Below, one piece after another: positions 35,560-45,300 of a stretch of DNA of 64,000 nucleotides. Each line of letters begins with the position of its first letter. Positions within the stretch are counted from its first letter, which is position 1. The stretch is from Nicotiana tabacum (lineage: Eukaryota; Streptophyta; Magnoliopsida; Solanales; Solanaceae), in contig NC_134102.1 of NCBI RefSeq assembly GCF_000715075.1, forward strand, positions 46,943,348 through 47,007,347, read 5' to 3'. Under the pieces are notes generated by a model that did not search any database, was not told where the DNA came from, and was given only the letters and a program-made list of their open reading frames with translations. The translations under genes were made by a program, and so were the position numbers.

Positions 35560-35960
35560 GTCGCATTTGCGAACACTTATTTCCCAATCCGTTACCCAGC
35601 TGCAGACGTCGCATTTGCGAACACTTATTTGCAAATGCGAGACACCAGTCACAAATGCGAACAGTGCATTAGATGCATAGAAATAGCAAATGTGACAAAA
35701 CCTTCACATTTGCGAAGGTCCCTTCTTTCGCAAATGCAAACTAAGCTTCACTTTTGCGAAGCTACCCCAAAGTTGCCAGAGTCGCAAATGCGAGATTCCA
35801 ACCGAATTTGCGATTCCCGAGCCTTCGCAAATGAGGTCCCTTTTTCACAAATGCAAAATTTCCTAGTCCTAGTGCCTTTCGCAAATGTGATCACATGACC
35901 GCAAAAGCGAAAATCGCAAATGCGAGCCTGACCTCACAAATGCGAGATTTGCAGGCTTGC
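35560..35960 (-). repeat. Word array of TCGCAAATGCGA/CGCATTTGCGA type
   Basis: Some 20 copies of CGCAAATG, GCATTTGCGA and variants lie in 400 bp of the element B LTR. The plus-strand open frame 35539-35898 runs through the array and is an artefact of its repeated words. The array starts about 530 bp from the LTR start. Confidence 0.85.
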
Positions 35961-36489
35961 ACCAGCAACTGCTCAGCACCAACAGTTCTAAAACTATCCG
36001 AACTTATCTGATACTCACCCGAGCCCTTTGGGCTCCAAACCGAATATGAACACAAGTGTAATAACATCATACAAGCTCACTCGCTACCTCAAATCATCAA
36101 AATAATACCAAATAACAAAAATCAATCCTCAAAACTCAAGATTTCAACTTGAAAACTCAATTTTTACAATCTTTCACATAATACGTCGAAATGCGCTCGA
36201 GTTATCCTGGACCCCAATCAAATATGCGTGCAAGTCCAAAAATATCATACGAACCTACTGGAATCGTCAAAACACCGATCCGATGTCGTTGACTAAAAAT
36301 GTTGACTGTGGTCAACTCTAGCCTCATTTTAAGTAAAAAATATCATTTTCTTCAATATTTTACGTAAAAGCTTTTCGAAAAGAAATACGGACCATGCGCG
36401 CAAGTCAAGAAACATCAAATGAAGCTATGAGATTTCTCGGAACACGAAAATAAAGGCTAGTACTCAAAACGACCTATCGGGTCGCCATA

Positions 36490-37234
36490 GAAAAAAAAAT
36501 AAAAAGAGAAAATAACTACACAAAAAATAAATAAGAGTGCATAGTTTTATTAGAAAGAAAATAATAAAGTGTAAAAAATAACAACAATAAACAAAAAAAT
36601 AAAAAAGACAAAAAGAACATGAAAAGAAACAAAGAAAAGAAGGAGAAGAGCCTCTGGTGAAGCCTAGGCATAGAAAGGAAGGATTTCCTGGTCTTAAAAT
36701 CTTCAAAAGGAATATGTTTTGCCTTTCTTTTTCAAAAAGGGAAATATTTTGGTCATTAAAAGGGGCTCTAAATATCATTTTCTCTTTAGGAACATATATA
36801 AATTGTTAAGTTTATGCGATCTATTCCTCTTGTATTCTTCCAATTTCCATCGCATTTGTGGCATTTAGATTTTGTGATGGTATGAAATATCCATCTTTAG
36901 TTGATATCTTATTTTGTTTGATTGTGTCTTCTAGTAAGCGCTAGTGCTTTCAAATGGCTTTTCTGCTAGTGACCCTTCGAAAGGGTTAAAATCCTTTTAC
37001 TCTCTCGAACTCTCTTTTGTTTATCTTTATTTATTGCTTCTGGGTTTCCAATAATAAAGGCCAAAAAATTAAATGGAGAACCTTACATACTATGTGCGAG
37101 ATCATAGTATATATAGACATCTCAACTTCACCGCCAAGTAAAGCACAATGATTAAGAAAAGCTATAGGAGCAATTCAGCTTTTCTTATATAAAGATAATA
37201 ATGAAAGAATACAGTGTAGTCTTGTTGAAGAACT
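36490..37234. other. AT-rich spacer and probable 3' UTR of the clathrin assembly gene
   Basis: The left part (36490-36640) is strongly A-rich on the plus strand, with runs such as GAAAAAAAAATAAAAAGAG, directly after the LTR end. The minus-strand frame 36464-36778 is a low-complexity F/L/S-rich reading of this stretch and not a gene. The right part, up to 37234, should hold the 3' UTR of the minus-strand gene. No other gene is seen. Confidence 0.5.
37026..37035 (-). terminator. Candidate polyadenylation signal (two overlapping AATAAA)
   Basis: The minus strand reads GCAATAAATAAAG here, about 200 bp after the stop codon of the clathrin assembly gene. That is a normal plant 3' UTR length. Plant poly(A) signals are loose, so this is only a candidate. 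Confidence 0.35.
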
Positions 37235-40200
37235 CTAAAGCAGTGACTGGTTTCCCTGTGGTGGCATTGAGTTGTGTTGATAGCCGAAGGGATCTCTGAA
37301 AGGGTTTGCAGACCCCATATATGGAATTTGTTGAGGATATTGACCTTGATATTGATTATGAGATACCATCATCATATTTTGCTGTCGGAATTGCTGCTGT
37401 TGCATCACTTGCTGTTGTTGTTGTTGTTGTTGCGACATTATTGCCATTTGTACGTTCGTTGGAGGTGCTATGTTGTTTGACATGGCAAAGGGGTCATGTT
37501 GATTGAATGGATTCTGTGCAAGGATTTCATGCCCGTATGCACTATAGCCAGCATTTTGCAGCTGTATTTGCTTCCTAGCTACATCATCTTCATATAAGCT
37601 GTCAAGTAATAACTTGTCGAATCCTCCAGCCTGATACAACATACACCATAATGTAAATTTCCATGGAATCAATGCAGAGGTTAGGACATGTCGCAGAACT
37701 GTGAATTCTTGATCTCTTAAGAAATGCGTAAAAAATGTGACTCAAAATCTTAAAACAAAAAAGGAAATTTTTTTAACTTCGTCTTTTAAAAGGACGATCA
37801 TGCTTTAGAGAAAGGAATATACCAATTTTTTATCTGGTGTGACTTGGCTCGTATTGTTGCTCGATGCATTAACAAGAGCCAGTTCCCATCCTGTTGTATT
37901 TCCTATTTCACTCAACTGATAATTCGCTGATGGATTTTCTTTACCTGTATGATATTTTTAATACATCAAATCAATAGGTGAGCTGAAACTGCGATAGGAT
38001 CTTCCTATTTGCAGTAGAAAAGTTACATAAGTTACCAGGTTGAATTATCGCAAGAGCCAACGCGTTGCTTTCCTCTAATTCTGCAACTTTTGGATCCAAT
38101 TGGTTCAAACCCTTGATAAAAAACAGCATAAAACAAGCGATTATGAGAGTCCTCTTCGATGATCCCTGCAATTTCCTATCTGTAAGGCACAACCCCAAAA
38201 GGGACTGAAGCAACAAAAGCTTACCAGCAAATCAACAGGCTCTTCAGTTGATTTCAGCGGTGGAGTTTCTTCTAATTTTTCAGGCTGAGGTTCCTCTTGT
38301 GCTTCAACCTGTTCTTCTTTACCATTTTCAGCTGCTTCAACTTGCTCTTCCTTTTCTTCAGGGACAGGTTCTTTAGGTGTTTCAGGTTCTTGCTCCGTTT
38401 CTCTATACTCCTATTAGACAACAATGACAAACTCCATTGAGGCCACCAGTACATAAGAAGTGCGAACATATCTGCCTTAATCTAAAGACTAAGAGAAGTG
38501 AATAACAATGAAGGAAAATGTTTGTAGTAGATATTGACTGATATTTTCAGCTGCAAACTTTTCTTCTACCGGTCTTATGTGTCTTACTCTATATTCTTCC
38601 AACTTTATTTTTTCCTAAATTTCCTCTTCCACTCTAAAGATGTCATACAAAAGCCCTCCTTGTAGTCCTTAATATGAAAGACGAATGAATCAGAATAGCT
38701 TGATTTTTTGCAGGGATTTGTTTGGTAGTTTTGAGGGTTGATTTCGATCTAGGGAGGGGTCTTAAAAATGGCTGTTTCTCTTACATGAAACTGGTTTATA
38801 TAGTGACCTTTATCTCAATTCTCTCAAAGCTTAGGACTCTCTCTTTTACTTATACCTACTAAACTCCTTGTCAATGGACATGAACCATTTGAGCAAAGGT
38901 TCAAAGATGAATACCAACAGAGAAAGCATTGGCAAAGTCATTCTAGTATAAGCTTTTGAATATCTTAATTATGTTTGCTTCTGTGATCAAAAAGGAAAAA
39001 ACAATGTGGTCCTAAAAAGAGAATGTAGATAGCTCAAAAGTGTAGTTCTCACCAGCCTCCTACTTGACATGGAACCTGTATGTGGTGCTTCTCGTATGTA
39101 TTCCTCCATAGTAGCCAGAAAGGAAACAGGAGGCTGTAAAATTACCATAAAAGAAGCAAATTAAAAAACAACTTGATTCGTAAAGATCGTGCGACCTTCA
39201 AGAGAAATTGCTTTTCAAGTTTTAATTATAATGAAGAGACCTGTTTCAAAATGGGAAACTGAAATGTCCGAGCAAGATCCAGCCCTCTGCAGAAGTCATA
39301 AAAATGAGCTAGACTTTCAGCCTACATTAAGGAAGGAAATGGAAGAAAAATAACTTTTGATTAGCCATCACATATATTCATTCATATTGGAGGCATTTTT
39401 ACTACATTCTTACGCATTTAGAGATCCTATAGAAATGAAGTTATAGACCTGTTTCCCCGCTCTTTTATATATGTTGAGAGCTTTTATGGCATCATGCTTG
39501 GACATTTCAAAAAACTGCATAAATATGAGATAGCGACCAATTAATGTTCCAATGAGATAAGATATTAGCTGGATCGAAGTTTAAAGAGGCAAAGAAGATC
39601 TCACAAAATCAACAAGGTTAATAATCCCGTCGTTGATTGCACAATAGATCTTGAAGCTCTCCTTCAAAACCTGCATTGAGTACAACCGGGGCTATTATGT
39701 TGACTTATTTAACATTCTATGGTGCAGTGACAAATACTACGTACCAGCCTTACTATTGTCAGTGCCCATATAGTGTTAACTAAGGACTGTCTTCTGTTTA
39801 GAAACTTTGGTTCTATTAATGAGTAAGGCATAATATGTAGTTTCTTAATTCATAAAGGTATACAAACTAATAATCAGAAACAAAAAATCCATTTCTTAGT
39901 GGGTAAAAGTTGTATCCCGCATACCAGTGCTAAGGCATACTGAATAAGAAAATTGTAACAGGCTCCTCCTTCAGGCTGCCAAATTTACAAGATATTAAAA
40001 ACGATGTCCGGATATCAAAATATCACATGGCAGTATTGGACGTATAAATGGAAAAAAAAATGAAGTCATCATAGTTTCCTAAACAACCAAGTGACTATCA
40101 GCATTAGGCCATTCTCACCTGGCAACAGATCAAGCGATATAGAAGCTGCTGCAATGCTGGGAGCTGCTCTAATAGTTCTTCACCATTTAAGAGCCTTGTT

Positions 40201-43029
40201 CTGCTATGCACCTGATGCAAATTGAAATTATGCGATATGAAACGAACAAATCATGCAGAAAAAAGGAACAAAAATACACAAACCTTGGAAATTCCAGGTG
40301 AAGTTTTGGTCAATCTCTCTGCCTCGATATCATACTTCAAAGTCCTAAAACACTCGAGTCTTTCCTCCAGAAAGAGTCCATAAGTCCTTACCCAGGCAGA
40401 GCAATCCCAAGCTGTGATAAGCAACAATATGTAATATACTTATACGCTCCAAAACAGGAAAAGTGATGATGTTAAAAGGAAAAAGGGGCTTAATTACCAA
40501 GTGTACTAGAGTCATCTTTAAAGTTCGATATTTGGAAAATATGCCCTCTGTGAGAGAAGTGCAGCAATTCCTCTTTAAACGTAGGATCACCTTCTCTCAG
40601 AACTCTGTGAATAACTATCAGTGTCTTTAGGGCAACCTGAAACATTTTATCATTCATTGAAATTAAAAAGGTGAAAGAATAATTGACTGCATGAAATAAT
40701 ATCATTAATAAGCCACCGTGTGAAATAGAATCCTCTTACTTTTTTAAGATACTAGTTTTTGGACGCACGTGTATCCCATACTAATTCGTACAAATGTTAT
40801 AAGAATATCAGTGTGTGATGAGTTGCAGAAATTAAAGAGGGGAAATACAAGCTCAAAATTAATATATGGTGAGCGTATGTGCTAAATTTTTATTATCATT
40901 GCAAGCACGATCATATTAAAAAATTAATGTCGAATGAATTTGAAAAGTAATGTTGGAACGACTTAAATTATGCGGTTCTTATAATATATCAAGTTTTCAA
41001 CTTAATTATTTTTTTATATGTCAACAACACATAGTTTAAATGTGAAGCCTTCTTTTTAAGAGACTTTTGCCTCCTACTTTTTATTCCCGCATACATATCA
41101 AGAAATTGTTATTGAATGAAAATAATTATTGTAAAAACTATATAAAATTCCATCAACATATGCCTTCCTTAGGATGGCGAGTAAATCATTGTGTACACCT
41201 ATACTTAGCGGTAGGTAGTAGTTATTTGTGATGGACATAATAGTTGCTGAAAGATTTAATTGATGTATATAAATCGTGTACATGTACCCTTTGTCCTTTG
41301 GTCATGGGAGAATCAAAACAATGATATAAAATCTTCGAAGAGTTTAAAAAGAGATCACAAATCATAATATAAATGACACAAAAAAAATATTCTATTATTA
41401 TAGGAAAACTAATAAAATTTCACAGTTTGCAAAATGTGACGTTGAAAAGATAAGAAATGACATCTTTTCCCCAATGTTTACCATCCATCACTTTGTTATA
41501 CAACATCCAGAATGATGTGAAGAGTGAAACCGAAATTGTGAAAATGTGGAGTCACGAAAGTGAAGTCAGAAAAGAGAGATGTGGCCTATTGTATGGTGAA
41601 ACAGAGAAACAACGAAAAAAATCAAAAGTAAACATGTAATCTATTTCAGAGTGAAGTGTAAATGAAGTGGAAAAATCAATGGCTCTTTTGGGGAAAACAG
41701 ATTTTCTTGACAAAAACAAGAGAAATGTGATACAATGCTTAGAAAATTGATATGCATTTTTATAGAATGAAATAAAAATTGTTACTGCAAAAATATTTTT
41801 ACTTTCGTGTGGAAGATAAAGAGCCAAAACTGAAATGTACTTCTGAGTAATAATTAAGAAAAGTTATAGCTTGCAGCTTGCTTTACTACTGTGGAAGATG
41901 AAAAAAACTTAATTGAAATATAACTGAACAATAATTAAGAAATATTACAGCTGAGACGCAATATGAATGCCTTCAGCCTAATTAGATTCATTGAATTGAT
42001 TGTCTGGAGCATTAAACAACTACTTGATTCATTCGGCTAACTTCTAAAATAAAATAAAAAATTAATTAATTGAAGGTTTATTATTTTTCTTTAAGGACAA
42101 AATGGTAACTCAGATTTTAAAGGGTATTATTGTAAACGAACTTTGAAGATAGGAGTTTCCTACTTTTAGGATAATATGATTTGTAGCAAAAATACACTCT
42201 CTGCCAAGCAAATTACGTGTTCAATAATTGTAGCAATCAGAATCGGCTAGAAGTTATTCAAATATTGAAAAAGAAAGTAAAACTACCAAATGATTAAATT
42301 GGGTCAGAAGACTTACTATCCAGTTGCGTGTCTTTGCCAATCGTCTAGACAGTGCATGAATGCAGTAGGCAACGTCTGCTCGTGGACGTGTAACCGATGT
42401 TGCAGCAAATATCACTAAGGAAAACAATCTAAATGAACATCCAGAATTGATGAAAAGAAAAAAAGCTACAATTATTATTTCAGTCTATTACAAATTGGTT
42501 TGGGCCACAACTGAAGCCTCATTCAAATTGCAACAGCATCTGACTGTCTGAACAGGATATACTAGATACCATTCTACAATACCACAAAATATATAATAAA
42601 AAAACTAAAACAAAGACTTGAAATGTGAGAAACCAAATTAATGTAGCATTCTGGTACATTGAGGTTAATGTAGCATAACCTCAATCAATTAGTAACCTAG
42701 CAGATATAGAATATAGCCCGTCGATGAAATTCATGTATATACTTAAACAATCAAAAGAACAAAAATTAATCTACAAACTCACTTGCAACATGCCTTTCTT
42801 TTGGAGGGCTTTCAACGTGGTTTGTTGCCTTTACAATAGCGATATCCAAATCCTTAATCAAAACCAAAAATAGAATTCCATCCATCAACAAATGTGCATT
42901 AATTACACATATTAAAGGAGAAACTTTTTTTTTTCTTCATATGCAGACCTTAAAATCGCTGTTGACCTTGGCTAGGCCAACCTTGGTTGAATCTTTAAGT
43001 GCTCCATATGCTTTTCTAAAGCTCTCCAT
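37235..43029 (-). CDS. ANTH-domain clathrin assembly protein (AP180/CALM type), 15 exons, 577 aa
   Basis: Adaptor that binds phosphoinositide in the plasma membrane or trans-Golgi membrane and recruits clathrin and cargo (SNAREs) during endocytosis. Exons, in gene order: 43029-42949, 42852-42783, 42414-42317, 40636-40498, 40411-40284, 40211-40119, 39975-39925, 39670-39605, 39514-39449, 39321-39241, 39133-39053, 38410-38225, 38111-38036, 37944-37823, 37630-37235. They total 1734 bases including the stop, with GT-AG borders and no frame conflict. Residues 1-291 form the ANTH domain. The tail has DLLGL (378-382), [10 protein letters not shown] (453-462), NPF (486, 555), DPF (492, 559) and Q runs (513-526). 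It resembles Arabidopsis At5g57200/At4g25940 more than At2g01600, from memory of the family. The start is the first ATG matching the conserved [13 protein letters not shown]. Nothing suggests a pseudogene. Confidence 0.93.
39241..43029 (-). other. ANTH domain of the clathrin assembly protein (exons 1-10)
   Basis: Exons 1-10 encode a full-length ANTH superhelix, residues 1-291. Landmarks are [106 protein letters not shown] and [19 protein letters not shown]. The phosphoinositide site of ANTH proteins is a lysine followed about ten residues later by a basic cluster and His. Here it is K35, then PPKERH with K45, R47 and H48, so it is kept. Residues 50-51, spanning the exon 2/3 junction, read A-M where Arabidopsis relatives have basic R-K. 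No residue needed for folding seems missing. Confidence 0.85.
40637..42316 (-). other. Large intron 3 (1680 bp) of the clathrin assembly gene
   Basis: Donor GTAAGT at 42316 and acceptor TTTCAG ending at 40637, between NWI (exon 3) and [10 protein letters not shown] (exon 4). It is by far the longest intron of the gene; the others are about 70 to 640 bp. It is AT-rich. Short open frames on both strands (41098-41283, 41457-41639, 41552-41827) have no motifs. No transposon ends or target duplications were recognised in it. Confidence 0.8.
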
Positions 43030-43230
43030 TCGAAATCTAAACCTCCAAATCAGAATCTCTTGTCGTAGAAATAAAAGAGAGAGAAGAAGGTTGATCTGTT
43101 CTTCTTCTTCTTCTTCTCTGGAATCATAAGCCTTTGTGCATCCAACAACAAAATAGCCAATCATAAACCTTTGTGCTTAGAATAACAAAATATGGCCAAT
43201 CACCCCCTCTCTCTCTATCTATATATCTTT
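43030..43230 (-). promoter_or_regulatory. 5' UTR and candidate promoter of the clathrin assembly gene
   Basis: Upstream of the ATG the minus strand shows a pyrimidine-rich leader (CTTCTTCTCTCTCTTTT) and a GAAGAA run. Further up is a partial duplication with ATTGGCTATTTTG at about 43150-43165 and ATTGGCCATATTTTG at about 43188-43205, each holding an inverted CCAAT. A TATA-like GATATATAGATAG with a GA repeat lies at about 43208-43228. This order is plausible for a TATA promoter with a leader of about 150 bases, but no transcript start can be shown. Confidence 0.35.
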
Positions 43231-44027
43231 TAGTTGAACTTTGTTTAAAAAAAAAGAAGATGATTTTAGTCTTTTTTTTTATTTCTAGCACATTTTTAAA
43301 TGGAAGCGGCATAGAAGGGACAGTTGTGCAACGACAAAGTATGGTCGTTTGGAAGTTGGGTGGACGTTAGACTTGGTAAATGCTAATCATTTGGTACAAT
43401 AATACAAACCACAGGTTTTTGGAGGGTAGATTTTGTCTTTTTGCTAAAGTTGGATGCTTGATTCTCTCGATAAAACAAAAAATAGGAATGAGACAAAAGA
43501 ACCAAACTTAGCCTGTTACTATCGCAAATCGTTGTTGCCAGAATGGACGTGGCAAGAATGGGGACAATTAAGACATTTCCCATGGGCGTTAGGGGCATTA
43601 TGGACACTTATCATTCTTTTTGTGCATGTTATACCTTTCGTTATAATAGCTAGAGTTAACATTAAGTTTGTTTCTTCTCTTATCGGTGTAATTATGATTT
43701 GTCTTTTCAATGCATGAAAAAAGAAGAAAAAGAAAACAGCACACCTAAGCATGTAATTACTTGTGCTTGCATACTTTGAAAATTTCAAGTATAATTTATG
43801 CACCTTTGTATATACATCTCCCATACTATTTCTCTGTACCGTATAGCTTATAAGTCTACATTTGTATGTATACAATTCAAATCTTATCCTATAAGGATCC
43901 GTACCCTGAAACTATTAACACCTTCATTCTCTTTTCGTTTTTCCGATCAGTCTCTGCACCATTCTTCTTCTTCTCTTTTATTGTCCAAATACATCTTTCA
44001 TTTGTAAATATTTTTCTTATTTCAACG
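43231..44027. other. Intergenic region between the clathrin assembly gene and the viroplasmin-like fragment
   Basis: About 800 bp, AT-rich. The plus-strand frame 43454-43717 and minus-strand 43519-43875 have no family motif and overlap on opposite strands; neither looks real. At 43920-44027 the plus strand is pyrimidine-rich (TTCTTCTTCTCTTTTATTG) and leads to the start codon at 44028. This resembles a plant 5' UTR and suggests that the fragment once had its own promoter, divergent from the clathrin gene. Confidence 0.4.
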
Positions 44028-44222
44028 ATGACGAAATCTAACAAGGTATATGTTGTGTATCGTGGTAGGAGGTTCGGTATATACAGGTCATAGTCTGAGT
44101 GTTTATATATGACTAATAGGGTGAGGTGAAGCTACTTCGAGTCATACAAATCTTATGAACAAGCCGTTGAAGCTTACAACTTCCAAAATTGTTGTAGAAG
44201 TGAAGAAGGACATGCTGTATGA
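44028..44222 (+). pseudogene. Fragment of a viroplasmin-like / RNase H1 N-terminal domain, two in-frame stops
   Basis: From the ATG at 44028 the frame reads KVYVVYRGRRFGIYRS and meets TAG at 44091. The same frame then continues and, after a TGA at 44127, gives SYFESYKSYEQAVEAY until a third stop at 44220. The YVVY-GR-x-GIY start and the SY-x-SY-x-x-A-x-x-A end are the two halves of the small RNA-binding domain (Cauli_VI/viroplasmin fold). That domain is found at the N-terminus of eukaryotic RNase H1, in caulimovirus inclusion proteins and in some plant retroelement-derived genes. Alignment register across the stops is uninterrupted, so the changes are point mutations. No RNase H domain follows. 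Which of these sources it came from cannot be told. Confidence 0.6.
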
Positions 44223-44699
44223 TTTGATGTTGAATAAAGTAGAGAAGTTTCTTCAACCCACATTTTATTTGCTTTTATAATTGGAATAATCGTTGGTCTT
44301 TTTGTGGAATTTTTATTTAGCAGTTGACAACTTGAGAATTTTGTATAAACTTGTACGAAGAACGATAAGTGAAAAACTGATCATTTGTTCGCTCTGTGTT
44401 TGTTTATTTTTTTTACTTAACCTATTTTTTCTAATTAATCATGATTTAGATCCAATTTTTTGAAAAGTCATGTCCAAGCTTTTGCTTTTAGTTAGTCCCT
44501 CAATTTGGATACTATTACCTAGTAACAGATTTACGAATTTTTCTATACACTTATGTAAATTATCCAATGTTCTGTGTTGTTGTATATTTGTAATTGATTT
44601 AAACCATTTCAATAATTTTAACTTTGTTAGTTTGTCCCTAAAATTATTTGATTGAACATTCAAATAATATTATTTGATGGATAAATCAAAGCCATTTAG
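44223..44699. other. AT-rich spacer, no feature seen
   Basis: About 480 bp of AT-rich sequence between the viroplasmin-like fragment and the first LTR tip. The overlapping small frames on both strands (44439-44663, 44470-44655) are chance. An AATAAA at about 44235 could be an old polyadenylation signal. Confidence 0.4.
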
Positions 44700-44809
44700 T
44701 GTCACGACCCAAATTTCACCGAAACCGTGATGGCACCTAACACTTCTTGTTAAGCAAGCCAACATTTAATTTACAGAAATAAACTTCAACAACAGTAAGA
44801 AATAGTCTC
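44700..44809 (-). repeat. 110-bp tip of a Tekay-like LTR
   Basis: It starts TGTCACGACCCAAATTTC, the 3' end of a minus-strand LTR in inverted view, and stops where a second tip begins at 44810. The remaining LTR was not found on the far side within the window, so it is a truncated remnant. Confidence 0.65.
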
Positions 44810-45300
44810 TGTCACACCCGAAATCCCAACCGCGGGGCAGTAATGGCGCCTAACACCGCTTTCTAAGCAAGCCAGCACAATAAGGTAATACGAAAATAAA
44901 CACAATAGATACCTAATAACTAAACAATAACATAACATAAAACACCCCAGATCTGGTGTCACAAGTATATGAGCATCTAGATTCATCTGAATACAAGGGT
45001 TTAAAAGAAATACAACACTAACCGAAATGAAATGGAAACAGTACAATAAAATACGAAAGTGACTTATGTGGCCTGCGAACGGGATGCAACTCTACCTCGA
45101 GTCACTGTCTGGTATCCGCTAAGTACCTCTCGGGACTCCATTGGTACCAACGTCAAAATCTGCACAAGAAGTACAAAAGTATAATATGAGTACAACCGAC
45201 CAAATGTACTCAGAAAGTGTTGAGCCTAACCCCGACGAGGTAGTGATGAGGCTAAGACAAGACACCTACTAAAAACTTGTGCATATATATATATATATAT
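44810..45300 (-). repeat. Truncated LTR of element B type, ending in an (AT)n tract
   Basis: It starts TGTCACACCCGAAATCCC and follows the LTR of element B (23694-23866, then 33963 onward) closely, including AACCGCGGGG and ATGAGCATCTAGATTCA. It therefore shows the state of that LTR before element D inserted. It breaks off in an AT repeat at 45283-45300, where the plus-strand element F1 begins. Confidence 0.8.

Larger units (their letters stand above)
17924..36489 (-). mobile_element. Ty3/gypsy element B (Tekay-like), host of two nested insertions
   Basis: Minus-strand order from right to left: 5' LTR (36489-33963 and 23866-23694), primer site about 23692-23680, leader split by the solo LTR 22162-23585, gag from 22062, protease, RT, RNase H and part of integrase ending at about 17932. 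The rest of integrase and the 3' LTR are missing because the family-C LTR abuts the integrase sequence. The fifth codon of gag is already a stop, so the copy is old and inactive. Confidence 0.75.
23694..36489 (-). repeat. 5' LTR of element B, split by element D
   Basis: Two blocks, 23694-23866 and 33963-36489, form an LTR of about 2.7 kb. Its order is shown by the related minus-strand fragment at 44810-45298, where ATGAGCATCTAGATTCA runs uninterrupted across the insertion point. The right end reads GGGTCGCCATA on the plus strand, where GGGTCGTTACA would be expected, so the LTR start is mutated. It holds an (AT)n tract (34267-34288) and an AAATGCGA word array (35560-35960). Confidence 0.75.

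Noticed and set aside
36464..36778. 104-codon minus-strand frame rich in F, L, C and S
   Set aside because: It is a reading of an A-rich low-complexity stretch beside the LTR border.
37274..37506. Plus-strand frames with leucine/valine runs
   Set aside because: Antisense shadows of the glutamine-coding repeat in the last exon of the clathrin assembly gene.
40740..42300. Possible transposon insertion in large intron 3
   Set aside because: Searched for terminal repeats, TG...CA ends and duplicated flanks; none were convincing.
43454..43717. 87-codon plus-strand frame with hydrophobic segments upstream of the clathrin gene
   Set aside because: No known family, overlaps another chance frame on the opposite strand, and no promoter or splice support.
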